From Amphiura filiformis (Eukaryota; Echinodermata; Ophiuroidea; Amphilepidida; Amphiuridae), in NCBI RefSeq assembly GCF_039555335.1, contig NC_092644.1, positions 52,727,365-52,791,364 of the forward strand: 64,000 bases of DNA. The letters are read 5' to 3'. Below, piece by piece: positions 12,801 through 22,011 of this stretch. Positions within the stretch are counted from its first letter, which is position 1; every line of letters begins with the position of its first letter. A program made the position numbers and the translations under genes. The notes beneath the pieces are model-generated. The model was not told the origin of the DNA, did no database searches, and was given only the letters and a program-made list of their open reading frames with translations.

Positions 12801-15800
12801 CAAAATTGCTGTTACAATCAAAACATTTGTGCTACATATGCATTCTTTCCAAATAAACTGGGAACAAATGTATAACACATTTCTTGTTTGTGGTCTGTGT
12901 GTGCAGAGGGAAAGGGTCATGCAAATTTTCAATAAGAAATTCAACTTTTAAGTTGAATATTGAGCCATAAAAGATATGGAGGTTATAAAATATGACTCTG
13001 CTTACTGACATGTTCATGACATCCCCCTTCCAAAAAATGACCTGAACAAGCTATGATGTGTTGAATGTTACATTTGTCACATGGTGCATTACTCAAGAAG
13101 AAGGAAACTTTTGAGACACTTGCGGTGTACAGACCTGGGTGGAGTGTGGTGTTGGCAACTTTTTTACTGGAAAAACAGAATGGACAAAATCGATCAAAAT
13201 TTACAGGGTGTATCTCGACTAGTCCTGGTAGAGACCAAATTTCAATTAATTCTAGAATTTATGTTGAAACAAGACTGTGTGCAGACTGCACAACTCACAT
13301 TTGCCCAAGTATAGTCATTATGGGAGCAGGTCAGTGGGCCATTTCTACAGTTTGCCTGGTACACTAGTATGTGAATGCAAACCATTATTATAGCTACCTG
13401 AAAGAAACCGGTTGTACATGCGATTATTTAAGACAAGGGTAACTACTTCAGCAATGGATAATTTAATTACTTTGGGTTGTTTGTTTGTTTGTTTGTTACA
13501 GGTTGTAAGCATCATTGAATCAAGAGCCCGGACAGTTGACCTGACCACACACAACTATTATGACTTGCTCTATGCATTCCATATCTATAGGGGCAACTAT
13601 AGAAAAGGTAATATATTAAATGACCGCACTTCTGTTCATCAATTAGCATCATAGTTGTAGATGTAAGCATTTGCCAGCTCCTTTTGACTTTAGTCCCTTG
13701 TTCCCCTGCCCACCAATGACATTAGTATGGGCTAGTACATATCAGATAAGGGCTGTAGTATCAGAGATGTAGAATCGATGCATTCAATTGGAATTTATTT
13801 GCCCCATCCCTCCCCCGCATCTGATGTGAGGTTATATACATCACACTAAGCCACCTGAACATTTGCTGTGATAGAATAGAATGCATTGTTATAAGGTTGG
13901 TGTGCATTGTCAAAAACATATGCAATTTGATTGGTTTCACCCAAATAGTATGACACAATAGTGGATAGTGATACAAACAATAGCGGCATGCTTTGTTGAT
14001 CCTCAATGATCGTGCGATAATGTGTTCACATAATACATGTGCGCGAACTAAGAACACAGTTCAGTGCCTTAGATGTTCATAATGGTTTTGTTCATTTGAA
14101 ACAACGGGTTTGTCCTCACAAAAGGAGCTTTATTATTTCTGCCAAAAAAGCAGTTTTACTTAAACAAATTATACTTAAAACTTAATAAGAATGAGAATAA
14201 AAGATTTTGTCTTTTACCTATCCAATATTGTGTCATAATGGATGGGCTGGTCAATATTTTTATTGTAGTGGATGCCAGCATATTCTCTTAATAAAGTGCA
14301 TCAATTGTCTCTTTTGCACCTTGGGGAGCTCTGTTGCACCTCTACATGTTAATCAATACACAGGAGTAGTAGCAAGTAGAGCTATGGTGTAGTGGCAACA
14401 TTTAGTCAGCATTTGTATTAATTTTGATCAGCTTGTACCTTCACATTCATGGTCGGCCACTAGCTGTGAAGTACAAAGGCATATAGTTGTGAGTTTTTCA
14501 GAATGCTGAATAACATTTTACTACAGTGAGTCCATATCTAATATTAAAATTTGCTGAGCACGAGAAGCGATCAAGAGAATTTGCTATGTCGCCAGCTGTT
14601 GACACAATAATGTAATGCAAACCGTTAATACTTGGATTCCCTTCAGCAATATGTGGTGACCACAATAATTATATATGCATTATAAATATGCATATGTTGA
14701 CCACTGGGTGTAGTGCATAACAAAACAAGAATTGAATCATACTATTCACTGTTTGCAAACTATACAGTTTTGCATAAGAAGCTTATCTCAATTTTTCAAT
14801 TCAAATGCCGATTCTGAAAAGATTTACAAAGAAACAAAAATCCTATGTGGCAGCTATTTTTATTTTGATATTGATTTTTTTTTTTTTTTGGAGGTGTGAT
14901 GTATGAACAAGCTATGCGTCTAGCTCTAGAAGTACCAACTCTGAGTGGATTACAACAGCAAGCTAAATGCTATCTAGCAGCTATTAATGCATTGAGATTG
15001 GTGCATCCTAATTACGCATGGATCGTTAAACCAGTGCCAACAGATACTCAACCTGTAAGTCGGGGTTAATTCTTTACAAATTTTCATTTCAACAAATCAT
15101 TTTTTGTGTTATAAACATCTGTAAATAAGATTTACAGGATTACAGTGTGAGAAAGAGTAGGAATGTACAGACAATAAGAATGGGATAAGAGTTCATTTTT
15201 TTCCACATGACACCACATAGAATAATAAATCCAAAGTGACATTTTTTGTTCTCTACAATATCAACAATTTGTTTTAACACCATTGATCATTGAAGTATCC
15301 TCTAGTTCGAAATGTTATATATATCATAATGACATGTATGGTAAGAAAAGGAAAACAAGTTATGTTCAACAATAACAATAAATTTGATCAAAGAAGAATT
15401 TAAGAAAACAAATTTGTCCAGCAGTGGTCTTTGCACCTTAGATTAGATAGTTATATTCGTCTCAGCTTTTTGCACTGCTTGCCAAATGTGAGGTAAACTG
15501 AGTTGCAAGTTGTAATGTTAAACCAATGCTTTGTTTAAGTTTAATCAGTAAATGTCATTGTTGGTTACAGAGTCGTGAGGACATGATGGGAGCTTCACCC
15601 AAGAGGACTTACGATGGGGACGAATTAGAACAACATGGTAAGTTGAAACATAGAATGAACTAGAAAAAAGCGATCTCTTTGTCACAATGACAGCCACTCA
15701 TGGAGATATTCCAAATTGTTGTCATAGTTTTTGAGCGTGCTACTTTGTGTTATGAGTGAAACTGAATTTTGCTGATAGTTAGGGACCAACTTATAATGAT

Positions 15801-18800
15801 CATTCTCCAACCATCATTGGATTTTAGGTAGCATGCAAAAAATTGGGTACAATTACGGAATACCCGCCACACTGAGAACCATAAGGGTGTGATGCCCCAC
15901 AGGGTACGCTGTGTAGGGCTTAAGGTAATTATTCTAAAAATGATGCTGCAGGTGCAATGTATTTGTCCTCATACATGGCAGTCTACGGACTTACTGCACA
16001 TTAAGTTAAATTCTTTGGTTACAATTTGTTAGTTTTAGTTGTCAACAATGAGCCAATCATGCACATTCTCAGTAACTTATTCAAGAAGCATATGAAGCTG
16101 AGAGTATATGTAAAATGTGAAACAACATTCCTACTTCTGATTAAAAACATGGTTGTATATTCATATCAATAGTGATATAATACTCATAGCGAGCCCACTA
16201 AATATTGGGTGTAAAGCATCCAATTTTATCATTATTATGTGTTGGATCCAATATTTTCACGCACTTGGATTCATCAAAACATAATAATGTTCAGATTTTG
16301 GACTATCTAACTTAGTATCAAAAATATTTCTGACCCAAAGTGATCAATGAACTGAAATATCAACAATCTGCAAACTGTTCAAAACTATCTCCAAAAATTA
16401 ATGCCACTAAAAAATCCCTATAACAGTAACAGGGCAAAAGCTTGATTGACAGGTATGACCTGACCAACCCAATAAGTTGCATAGAAATCCAACAGCTGTT
16501 GAGGTCTTCATAAAGTATGCATTTGAGGAACATCTGCATGGAAGCAACTGAATCAAAGTTTGTGCATGAATCACATGGTTTCATTATGGTGTTTTGTTTC
16601 AATGTTTCATTTATACAGTAAAACGACAAGTTACAGTTTTGGAACTGAAGGAGATAGAGAAAGAATATCTGCTTTTATCAGCCAGATTAAAACTAGCCAA
16701 TCATGAACAAGATTCAAGTCATGTGACAGGTAAGATGAACACAAAGATGTTTTACTTTAGTAAAACCTAGATACGCTGATGCCTATACTGATGCACGGCA
16801 GTGAACGTAAACCGCTCCGGCTGAAATCCAGAAATGACGTCCTTTGTTCTGGTGCTGCCACTTCCGGGTAACGCGGGAGAAGAACATGCCTTTTGCAAAC
16901 AAAATGGCCGACTCGTCCCGGCCCCTTTCCAGCGAAAATACAGCTTATTTAGGGAATGTGAACATGGGGTCATCGGTTATAATATTTTCCTATCATATTG
17001 GACTTCTTTGGAAGAACTAGAATATCAGAAAAGAACAAGCAATCCTTAGTTGAAAATGTTGTGAGGCTGTATTAATAAACAACAGTAAATTCTTGTTTTA
17101 ATTCCCTGTTTTTGTATGAGATGTAAGTTTTGTTGGCCAAACAAGTTTATTTGACACAGCTGCCAGTGTGTTATAGAAAACTGCTGTATTACTAATTCAG
17201 ATTATTAAATCTCTCAGTCTGTTGTGCAGACCTTCAACCTGCCATATGTCTTAATGTCATTTTATTGTTCAATCTTTTTCCCCTCAGGTATTTCACTGTC
17301 TGCTGATGAGACCTTAGCATTGCTAGTACAAGCAGGTCTGTTTGACACAGCAGTCACTGTGTGCAAGACTTTCAAACTGCCTTTGAATTCAGTGTTTGAA
17401 GGACTGGCTACAAAGTAAGTTGATGCTGCAATTTAGAATGATAATCAGAGTCTTTGGATCTTTTTGTGGAATATTGTGGGAGATCTTATATTTTTGAAAT
17501 GTTGAAGATTGTGGGGTCTACAGAGACTCATACTTTGAAAGAGAACTTGGTAAATATGTGAGAATTTGTCACTACAGATCCAAAACAATTTGGTGTGTGG
17601 ACCCCATTTTTGTCAGATTAATGAAGTCCATGTGGACTTCATAATTTGAAAGCTAGCAGGAAGCCTTGCAGCCGGTGTTACATTTTTCTCTTTTGCATCA
17701 CTTTTATTGGGTTGCTTCACTAATTGTCAAAATAAAATGCATTTATTTACAAATGGTGAAAATTCTTGTCTCATGGTACGAAAATGTAAAGGACAACAAA
17801 AGTAAAAGTAAGCCATTTTGATTTCTATAAAATATTTCACTCATCATAAGTACAAAAAAGCTTATCACAAATTGTCATGAATACTGGTGAGTGACATATA
17901 TTTTGTTTGAAACTGCTCTCAGTTATACAATTTACTGCCACATATGAAATTAACTTGTGCTTTTTGAACAAACTAACTGCCCAATATTTTCTGTTAACAG
18001 TAATTTTCTACTCTTTTATTTCAGATGTGTGAAGTTGTCATCCAATGGGCCAGATGACCTGACCTGGAAGTGGTTGTCAGCCAATGAACTAGGACAATTG
18101 AATCCTTCAAGAGATGTTGGGTAAGAATATTAATTCAAAAGCATAACACATTGGATTAGAGTTTATTAAGGATGAGCACCACATCAATGAAAACTATGTG
18201 AAATTATGTGGGTGAATTATTATTTGGACTATTTGTAAAAAGGGTGTTTTACATGTAGTGAATCTATTGACACTTTGAATGTTGATAAACCCAAGTGTTT
18301 CAATTATATGATATTTGATAGTTGAATTAGTGAAGAAAGTGATCATATTAATGGAAGTTGTGTTGTTGTGATGATAACCTCAACATTACAGTGATTTCAT
18401 AAAAAGCAGCATTAAATTTGATGCACACCAAGTCCATCTCACCTACCCCAAATAAGAAATCATGCATACCTACTCATCATAGTGATATTTTTAGTCTTAA
18501 TCATATTTGAGTTGTGCATTAGTTATGATCATACATACATAAACACAAGTGACATGTTCATCTTTCAATTATTCTCATACCTAATGCAGGCCTGCTGATA
18601 TAGCATGGAGATTACTGAGAGCATATCTGATCAAATATGACCAGGAAGGTGATCATACTTACTACAAGTGTGTTGTCAACAGGCTGTTATCAGTAGGATT
18701 TCATCTACCCAAGTGGCTAGTTAATACTTACAAGGTAGGTATCTATAGAGGTTATCAGTGTTCTAAAAGCTGCATATCCTATCAGTGACTGCTATACCTT

Positions 18801-21800
18801 ATTTAGAACGTTTAAAAGAAGTACCTACATGTGCAACCATGACTGTTTCAAAATAGCCCGCCAAGAGACATGCAGGTAAATCTGTTGTGCATTGAATTGT
18901 TTTGAATGAGGAATACTACAGGAAGCAGCACCTTTTGTTAGAGGTCACACATGAGTAAAGTGGATAACCTCTATTGGGCTATTACATTTGAAATTGGTCA
19001 TACCCCTGTGGAAGATTTAAGAGAAGTCTTCCAAAGAGGGAGTTTGTTTTTCAGATGGAATTGGCTAGGGTTATTATTTACTCCCCCTGTATAGCTTTAC
19101 CTATATCTTCCACAACTTTGAGTATTTCAAATTGAACTTACCCAATTGTCTATTCTATTTGAAACCCATACTCCCTCTGTGGAAGACTACAACTAAATCT
19201 TCTACAGTGGGGGTATGAATTTCAAATGGAATAGCCCATTTGGGTTGTTTGACTGTGCACACATCCCATGATGCATATAGCTATTAGCACACACATAACT
19301 TCATCATGTCACCAAAAGCAATGTCACTCATGTGATGGATTATGCACAATTATCTTTTTATAAAATCATATTATATTAATGCAGTATTGAGAGTATTTCA
19401 TTCAGGCTGTAGAAAATGGAATAGTATACTTTAGGTATGTCTTTGATCTTGGTACATTAAATTCTTAAATTGTGTTATGGATGATGTCGTGTGTAATGAA
19501 AGACTTGGAATAGTGCACCCTTACTATCATTTAGAATACATGAGAAACTGTTGATTCTTTCACTTTGTGCAGAAAAGTGTTGATTCGTAGAAAATACTCT
19601 ACAGTTTATTGAACAGACAGAAGTATTAGCAATGGTTTAAACATGGAACCCTTACTAAGCGTATTGTACACACAAGTTATAATTCGACCCATCACTAAAT
19701 AGAATGAGTAACATATAAGTTCATGAATATGGTCCTCGGAACTGGCGTTTGGATAAAATTTGCTCACTCTATCTTTGTTCATTGTTTTAATTAAACAGAT
19801 TAATAATATTTTTTACCTTTCATAACATTTTTTTACCTTACAGAAATTGCATGCAGCAGAGCTGTTGACATTGTACATCAACTATGACATGTTGGAAGAA
19901 GCCACCTATCTTGCATTAGAGTATATAGATGCAGTTATGGGCAAGGGCACAGAATACTTTGGTCTTACAGTAAGTCTGAATAATTCCAGTTGAAAAATGT
20001 TCTAAATACTTATTTCAGTTGCTTACATTTCTTATCAAATAATGAAATATTTTGCCTAATTGAGAGTGTCAGTCACACAATTCTAAAAACATTTGGTACT
20101 GATATTTTGTAAAAATAAAAAAGGGAAAAAAATTGAATTGTCCGATTTCTTGGAGACAAATGCACACCGCGAAACAATGTGTGCAGTAGCTTTGAGACAA
20201 TTATTTTTGGCCTATGAGAAAAAGACAAGCATAACCTTGAAATTAGCAGAATACATTTCATTCATAGGTAAGGTTACACACAAAATATAAATGTAGTGCA
20301 TTAATTTTCCAACTACTGAATCCTTTTTGGCTGTAGTGGTAAGAGCATGCACTGGTTTAGATATTGGGTCAGAAGGTCCTTGATTCAAATTCCAGTGAAG
20401 AGAAAGTTAACTTTTCTAGAAGGAAAGAAATTAATGTGATCATTACTTATTTGAAATGGTGATTTTGATATTGAAATCTTATGGTGGAAAGATCCGCACT
20501 TCACAAAAAATAAAATGAAATTAGTATTAACAAAGAGGTTCATTTTGTAATTTTTATCATCCAAAACCAAATTTTTGACACCGACCTGACAGTTTTGTAT
20601 GACATAGTCAACATACTTCTTCAGTTTTGTCTGTGACCCTCCCCTCAAGAACATGCCACCACAAAATAGAGCTGTGTCATCACAGCAGAGAGCATGTTGG
20701 GAATTCCATCACTCTGAAGACAATGTCGAAAATTTGGTTTTGGAAAATGAACATTCCACAATATATTATCTACAATCTGTTATGATACTTGTCATTATAC
20801 TTTCTGATTTTTTATTGCTTTTTGTGCTTCCTATAAAGTGTATACTTTTGTACTTTTTTCAGACTCCACTCAGGGCTACAGCACCCAGTGTGTGGCTACC
20901 ATACAATGCTATTGATCATTTATCAAGGGCTCTTAGAGATGCTACCAATGAACCTCTCCTGCAAAAGGTACATGTCTGAGTTGTGTTTGTAACACTGGCA
21001 AACAAGGACACATAGTCTTTTTACAACAGTGGACTCACAGGAACTTTGGATGTCCATGATTCATATGTGATGCGATCAAGCAAAATTAGTCGAAGAGCGG
21101 AAATGTTAAATTTTTAGTTTCTTATAGGATAGTAAGAGGCATTTACAAAGCTGCAGTTTGCAAAGATATGAACAATTAAAGAGTTTCCAAAACAACAGGA
21201 AATCAAAGGAAATATATGCTTTGTTTGGCTATATCTCAAAATCAATATTTACGAGTTGCAACTGATTTTGCTTGATCGCATCACATATGGTGTTTCTAGG
21301 TTTTAAATGCCATAAGAAAGCATTGAAGTTAACCGCAGTTGGTGGTGTAGTGTGAGTCAGCACTTGGAAAGTAAAATCTTTATCACAGCCATTCCAAGGT
21401 GACAAAATTCAAATGTGTGTGTCCTCAGTTACTGGTGTTAACACATAGGGGTGGGCTTTGTCTTTCTCTGATTCTCTCACCTGTCTGATTTTCTGTCATG
21501 TCTCCCTCCTTCCTCCATGTCTGTCTGTCTCTCTATTAACAAGTTACTGACTAAAATTGAGATTTTTCTCATCCCACTTAAACTTATCGCCTGAGATATT
21601 TTTCATTTAAATAGTGTGAAAACAATATAAAATAAAAGAATTTGAACACTGTTTTCGCCAATATCTCAAAAACAATATTAGCGACAACTGACTCATTCCT
21701 CTTGATCATGTCACATTTTTACTTTGCATATGGAGCTCAAAATATAGAAACACATTGTTTTAGTAGTAGGCTTCAATCTAAGATGCAAAACAGAACATGA

Positions 21801-22011
21801 AAAAATCAGACCACGCCTCTCTAATATCAACACAATAGCTGAAATGTATTTTATAAAAACTGTATTTCTTACTTTGTGATATTTCTATGATTTCTTACAG
21901 CTCCATCTTAGTTTGCAGAACAAATTACGGAGCTATCACAATCAGGCTCAGCAGGTATCAGAACAAATGACCAACTTGGCATTGCAGAGATACCAGCAAG
22001 GGACTAGCTGA
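796..22011 (+). CDS. nup160: Nuclear pore complex protein Nup160, C-terminal ~70% (24 exons)
   Basis: Nup160 is a scaffold subunit of the Y-shaped Nup107-160 complex of the nuclear pore; it acts at the nuclear envelope and, in animals, also at kinetochores. The spliced exons align collinearly with vertebrate NUP160 from just after the N-terminal beta-propeller to the C-terminus. Recognisable blocks include CRDLL-like LRDLLILQ, CQYTQLQ, FVVVLCER, THNYYDLLYAFHIYR, LLVQAGLFDTA, NYDMLEEA and TAPSVWLPYNAIDHL. About 1,017 residues are encoded, matching the roughly 1,010 expected from residue ~425 of the 1,436-residue human protein. Exon phases join correctly everywhere except around exons 6 and 7, where single-base frameshifts appear. 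The start codon and propeller exons lie upstream of the window. No promoter is visible. Identification by family recall, not by search. Confidence 0.95.
1623..1805. mobile_element. Foldback MITE, CAGGTACACCAT ends
   Basis: A 183-base element with inverted ends of about 22 bases (CAGGTACACCATAGCCAAGG at left; the reverse complement of the right end differs at a few positions). The GGTAC/GTACC motif recurs inside. It lies in the Nup160 intron just before exon 2. No target duplication recognised. Confidence 0.65.
1862..2074 (+). CDS. nup160: Nup160 exon 2
   Basis: Seventy-one codons, phase 0 at both ends, with ttacag acceptor and gtaagc donor. It contains SQEEF-like MTQEEYHNLLQQSWSKFYAC, matching the FWCKFYACCLQYQE block of human NUP160. 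The window ATG upstream of it is intronic and is not a start. Confidence 0.92.
2738..2803 (+). CDS. nup160: Nup160 exon 3
   Basis: Twenty-two codons, phase 0. It reads VANKAVGVMLDQATGMVVIV then KK, matching the NMVCLLKKG region of the human protein. Donor gtgagt. Confidence 0.9.
3092..3200 (+). CDS. nup160: Nup160 exon 4
   Basis: Enters in phase 0 and leaves with one base over. It reads SLLSVLRPCDAVEHLYLSPI, matching SFLIPSSLVDHLYLLP of the human protein. Acceptor acacag, donor gtaagt. Confidence 0.9.
3225..3325 (+). repeat. Possible tRNA-derived SINE remnant
   Basis: A GTTCAAATCCC at 3304-3314 resembles a Pol III B box and is preceded by GGCGGTGACC and CTTCTGCTTGGCATG at roughly tRNA-like spacing. 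Strongly decayed, short and without a clear tail. Confidence 0.3.
3606..3768 (+). CDS. nup160: Nup160 exon 5
   Basis: Completes the codon of exon 4 (g plus aa) and leaves with two bases over. It reads TSLCNDLIALSDCIKIVRGK and further on FENDLFQLVRPEEVAHQIAS, matching the helical segment that starts around DVICLIKCLRLI in human NUP160. The donor is taken as gtaagt at 3769. Confidence 0.88.
4244..4409 (+). CDS. nup160: Nup160 exon 6 (apparent frameshift)
   Basis: Begins in frame as ADTDTPSRAAQGTVFTAKLS, then RRLQAIQDMDKTIQAMLAAI, but meets a TGA at about 4392. The next frame over continues SLMLDED up to the gtaagt donor. One base appears to be missing between about 4375 and 4391, inside a run of short homopolymers. 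This is either an assembly error or a real lesion; all later exons are intact, so I favour error. Confidence 0.75.
5163..5322 (+). CDS. nup160: Nup160 exon 7 (second apparent frameshift or alternative acceptor at 5222)
   Basis: The 3' part reads SSSAVDLLATSFTQMSHTRL then NLLRDLLILQCAMLRLGQQ, which aligns without gaps to the human segment ending CRDLLILQQLLMRLGD. The 5' part reads EPDAQQHLNASGLLPV in another frame, so a base seems missing near 5200. Alternatively the acceptor is ctgtag at 5221, giving a 101-base exon that joins in phase 1 without any shift but drops about 20 conserved-looking residues. Donor gtacta at 5323. Confidence 0.75.
5986..6119 (+). CDS. nup160: Nup160 exon 8
   Basis: Phase 0 in, two bases over out. 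It contains IPDTANLLLAYYMLYYMSGC, matching the TAPLLLSYYLIKWGSEC stretch of human NUP160. Acceptor accag, donor gtaagt. Confidence 0.9.
6560..6910 (+). mobile_element. 3' fragment of an L2/CR1-like LINE with ATGT tail
   Basis: The translation around 6650-6790 gives FSVSGPREWNKLPKSIRESP then RKKLKTHLFS and a stop, the typical C-terminus of L2/CR1/Rex-type non-LTR retrotransposon ORF2. It is followed by GCGCCTTGATAAA and GGCGCTATATGAA, a 3' end common in such elements, and by an (ATGT)n tail at 6889-6909. The rest of the element is missing (5' truncation). Confidence 0.75.
6931..7314. mobile_element. MITE, GATTATTAGTTTCCTGTT family, copy 1
   Basis: Both ends read GGCCCTTYGCACTTGATTA followed by TTAGTTTCCTGTT when taken outward, giving inverted repeats over 30 bases long, with GGGACGAGGTGAC and GGGCGGT just inside. 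AT-rich interior without coding capacity. A second copy is at 50147-50704. Confidence 0.8.
7490..7680. mobile_element. MITE, GGGCTATTC family, copy 1
   Basis: The left end is GGGCTATTCAGTTGAAATCC followed by ATACACCCCTATGGAAG; the right end carries the inverse (GGGGGTGTATGGATTTCA) with decayed outermost bases. Other copies at 18976-19237 and 33550-33733. Confidence 0.7.
8194..8436 (+). CDS. nup160: Nup160 exon 9, ending at a U12-type donor
   Basis: Reads ESNMRQLAALEITDASSGLG and on to AVSKLAQL, followed by two bases (at). The open frame runs on to a TAA at 8443-8445, but that is intronic: the donor is GTATCCTT at 8437, the U12 consensus, and the next exon supplies IWPIS where human NUP160 has LWPSN. 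Confidence 0.9.
8437..9224 (+). other. nup160: U12-type (minor spliceosome) GT-AG intron of Nup160
   Basis: The 5' splice site GTATCCTTAA at 8437-8446 matches the U12 consensus RTATCCTTY. The branch-site-like ACCTTAAC at 9204-9211 matches the U12 branch consensus TTCCTTRAC and lies about 14 bases before the acceptor ttcag at 9220-9224, within the short range typical of this class. Splicing here restores an unbroken match to vertebrate NUP160. No canonical U2 donor fits the phase. It contains the ATTTAAATC-rich element listed separately. Confidence 0.85.
8465..8940. mobile_element. ATTTAAATC-phrase element inside the U12 intron
   Basis: The left part repeats AATCGATTTA, AAATCAGA and AAATCAATTTTTTTGATT; the right part has GATTTAAATTG, AAATCATGATTTAAATCATT. 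The two sides are mutually inverted, with an unrelated AT-rich centre. It looks like a palindromic non-autonomous element; ends are uncertain. Confidence 0.45.
9225..9294 (+). CDS. nup160: Nup160 exon 10, following the U12 intron
   Basis: Seventy bases: one base completes the split codon, then 23 codons beginning WPISANFLFSEFLMCRCQYT. It aligns without gaps with the human stretch from WPSNPG to CQYVQLQ. A closer acceptor at 9256 would break phase and lose this match. Donor gtaggt. Confidence 0.9.
10092..10310 (+). CDS. nup160: Nup160 exon 11
   Basis: Seventy-three codons, phase 0. It begins ECIRLLNPWCEWNAGSRQFL and contains LGHSLLNSGEPHKALSCFLK, matching human IQLLHPWCQVNVGSCRF and the helix pair after it. 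Confidence 0.95.
10592..10687 (+). CDS. nup160: Nup160 exon 12
   Basis: Thirty-two codons, phase 0: VIRLLEQFSVPDLVISLANT then ALSVADDDDPNI. It matches VLRLLDVIGLPELVIQLATSAI of human NUP160. Donor gtgagt. Confidence 0.95.
10744..11696. mobile_element. Inverted-repeat element with repeated CACTATCGTAAGTG phrase
   Basis: The ends are TTCAGGTATAAACCCAT at left and the inverse of TTCAGGTATAAGCCCAT at right, each leading into GAGTGCTACACTATCGTAAG. The phrase ACTATCGTAWGTG recurs at about 10803, 10937, 10977, 10990, 11040, 11100, 11405, 11457, 11470 and 11648 in both orientations, sometimes as direct palindromes. About 950 bases, no transposase. No target duplication identified. It lies in the intron before Nup160 exon 13. 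Confidence 0.75.
11925..12019 (+). CDS. nup160: Nup160 exon 13
   Basis: Reads STLWCKVFKYHLELGHIDEA then YRAMTANRDHE, with two bases over. It matches the IFKHHLDLGHNSQAYEAL block. The long preceding intron carries the palindromic element at 10744-11696. Confidence 0.95.
12460..12556 (+). CDS. nup160: Nup160 exon 14
   Basis: Reads RHDCLRQFVVVLCERAQIKQ then LCQFPYVDLHDE, phase 0 out. This is one of the most conserved blocks of the family (DCLRQLVVVLCERSQL in human). Confidence 0.96.
13480..13498 (+). repeat. TTTG microsatellite
   Basis: Four to five units of GTTT immediately upstream of the acceptor of Nup160 exon 15, forming part of its pyrimidine tract. Confidence 0.8.
13502..13607 (+). CDS. 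nup160: Nup160 exon 15
   Basis: Reads VVSIIESRARTVDLTTHNYY then DLLYAFHIYRGNYRK, one base over. It is nearly identical to the human block around ESRARAVDLMTHNYYELLYA. A TTTG microsatellite sits in the acceptor's pyrimidine tract. Confidence 0.97.
14894..15054 (+). CDS. nup160: Nup160 exon 16
   Basis: Reads GVMYEQAMRLALEVPTLSGL and then CYLAAINALRLVHPNYAWIV, phase 0 out. The acceptor is ttggag directly after a long T-run (14875-14889), a slightly unusual GAG acceptor. It matches VMFEYGMRLGREVRTLRGLE and LNCLRLIRPEYAWIVQP of human. Confidence 0.95.
15571..15637 (+). CDS. nup160: Nup160 exon 17
   Basis: A short exon reading SREDMMGASPKRTYDGDELE then QH, one base over. It corresponds to the human linker around RPGASPKRNHDGE. 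Confidence 0.93.
16619..16729 (+). CDS. nup160: Nup160 exon 18
   Basis: Reads VKRQVTVLELKEIEKEYLLL then SARLKLANHEQDSSHVT, one base over. It matches the ILELEDLEKECSLARIRLTL helix of human NUP160. Confidence 0.94.
16790..16960. promoter_or_regulatory. GC-rich, promoter-like patch in a Nup160 intron
   Basis: In an otherwise AT-rich intron this stretch has ATGACGTCC (CRE-like), CCACTTCCGGG (ETS-like), AACGCGGGAG and AAAATGGCCG (YY1-like) within about 100 bases. These motifs typify TATA-less animal promoters. No transcript start or coding exon can be shown; the overlapping open frames look non-coding. It could also be a piece of a mobile element. Confidence 0.3.
17288..17414 (+). CDS. nup160: Nup160 exon 19
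   Basis: Reads SADETLALLVQAGLFDTAVT then VCKTFKLPLNSVFEGLAT, two bases over. Near-identical to the LLVQAGLFDTAISLCQTFKL block of human. Confidence 0.97.
18025..18120 (+). CDS. nup160: Nup160 exon 20
   Basis: Reads CVKLSSNGPDDLTWKWLSAN then ELGQLNPSRDV, two bases over. It corresponds to the WAWLAANQLSS segment of the human protein. Confidence 0.93.
18590..18734 (+). CDS. nup160: Nup160 exon 21
   Basis: Reads ADIAWRLLRAYLIKYDQEGD and CVVNRLLSVGFHLPKWLVNT, phase 0 out. It matches DEAWRLLSTYLERYK and CVINKLLSHGVPLPNWLINS of human. Confidence 0.96.
18976..19237. mobile_element. MITE, GGGCTATTC family, copy 2
   Basis: The outer ends are GGGCTATTACATTTGAAATT at left and the inverse of GGGCTATTCCATTTGAAATT at right. 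Inner copies of ATACYCCCTSTGGAAGA occur on both arms and again within. About 260 bases; no coding capacity. Confidence 0.8.
19844..19969 (+). CDS. nup160: Nup160 exon 22
   Basis: Forty-two codons, phase 0: KLHAAELLTLYINYDMLEEA then TYLALEYIDAVMGKGTEYFG and LT. It matches DAAELLRLYLNYDLLEEAVD of human. Confidence 0.97.
20327..20400 (+). repeat. tRNA-derived SINE head
   Basis: An A-box-like TGGCTGTAGTGGTAAGAGC at 20328-20346 is followed 34 bases on by a B-box-like TGATTCAAATTCC at 20380-20392, the order and approximate spacing of a tRNA-type Pol III promoter. No full tRNA fold is seen. It lies between Nup160 exons 22 and 23. Confidence 0.5.
20863..20967 (+). CDS. nup160: Nup160 exon 23
   Basis: Thirty-five codons, phase 0: TPLRATAPSVWLPYNAIDHL then SRALRDATNEPLLQK. 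It matches SATAPMVWLPYSSIDQLLQA of human. Confidence 0.97.
21062..21289. mobile_element. MITE, ATATGTGACACGATC family, copy 1
   Basis: Inverted ends CATATGTGATGCGATCAAGC and the matching inverse at right extend through AAAATTAG or AAAATCAG. The interior includes ATATCTCAAAATCAATATT, shared with the other copies. A partial copy (right half) follows at about 21550-21716. Confidence 0.8.
21550..21716. mobile_element. MITE, ATATGTGACACGATC family, truncated copy
   Basis: The right arm reads CAATATCTCAAAAACAATAT, then GACTCATTCCTCTTGATCAT and GTCACAT. It matches the right arm of the copy at 23521-23788. The left terminal repeat is missing or too decayed to see. Confidence 0.6.
21901..22011 (+). 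CDS. nup160: Nup160 terminal exon and stop
   Basis: Begins LHLSLQNKLRSYHNQAQQVS and ends LALQRYQQGTS followed by TGA at 22009-22011. It is the C-terminal helix region (SQKLLDKLEDYQQKV in human). Sequence from about 21966 onward is repeated in tandem into the 3' flank. An AATAAA at 23191 is a possible polyadenylation signal. Confidence 0.93.
   Translation, partial: LHLSLQNKLRSYHNQAQQVSEQMTNLALQRYQQGTS

Noticed and set aside
13065-13367. 100-codon and 77-codon overlapping frames in a Nup160 intron
   Set aside because: No match to Nup160, and exons 14 and 15 already join directly with correct phase and conserved sequence.
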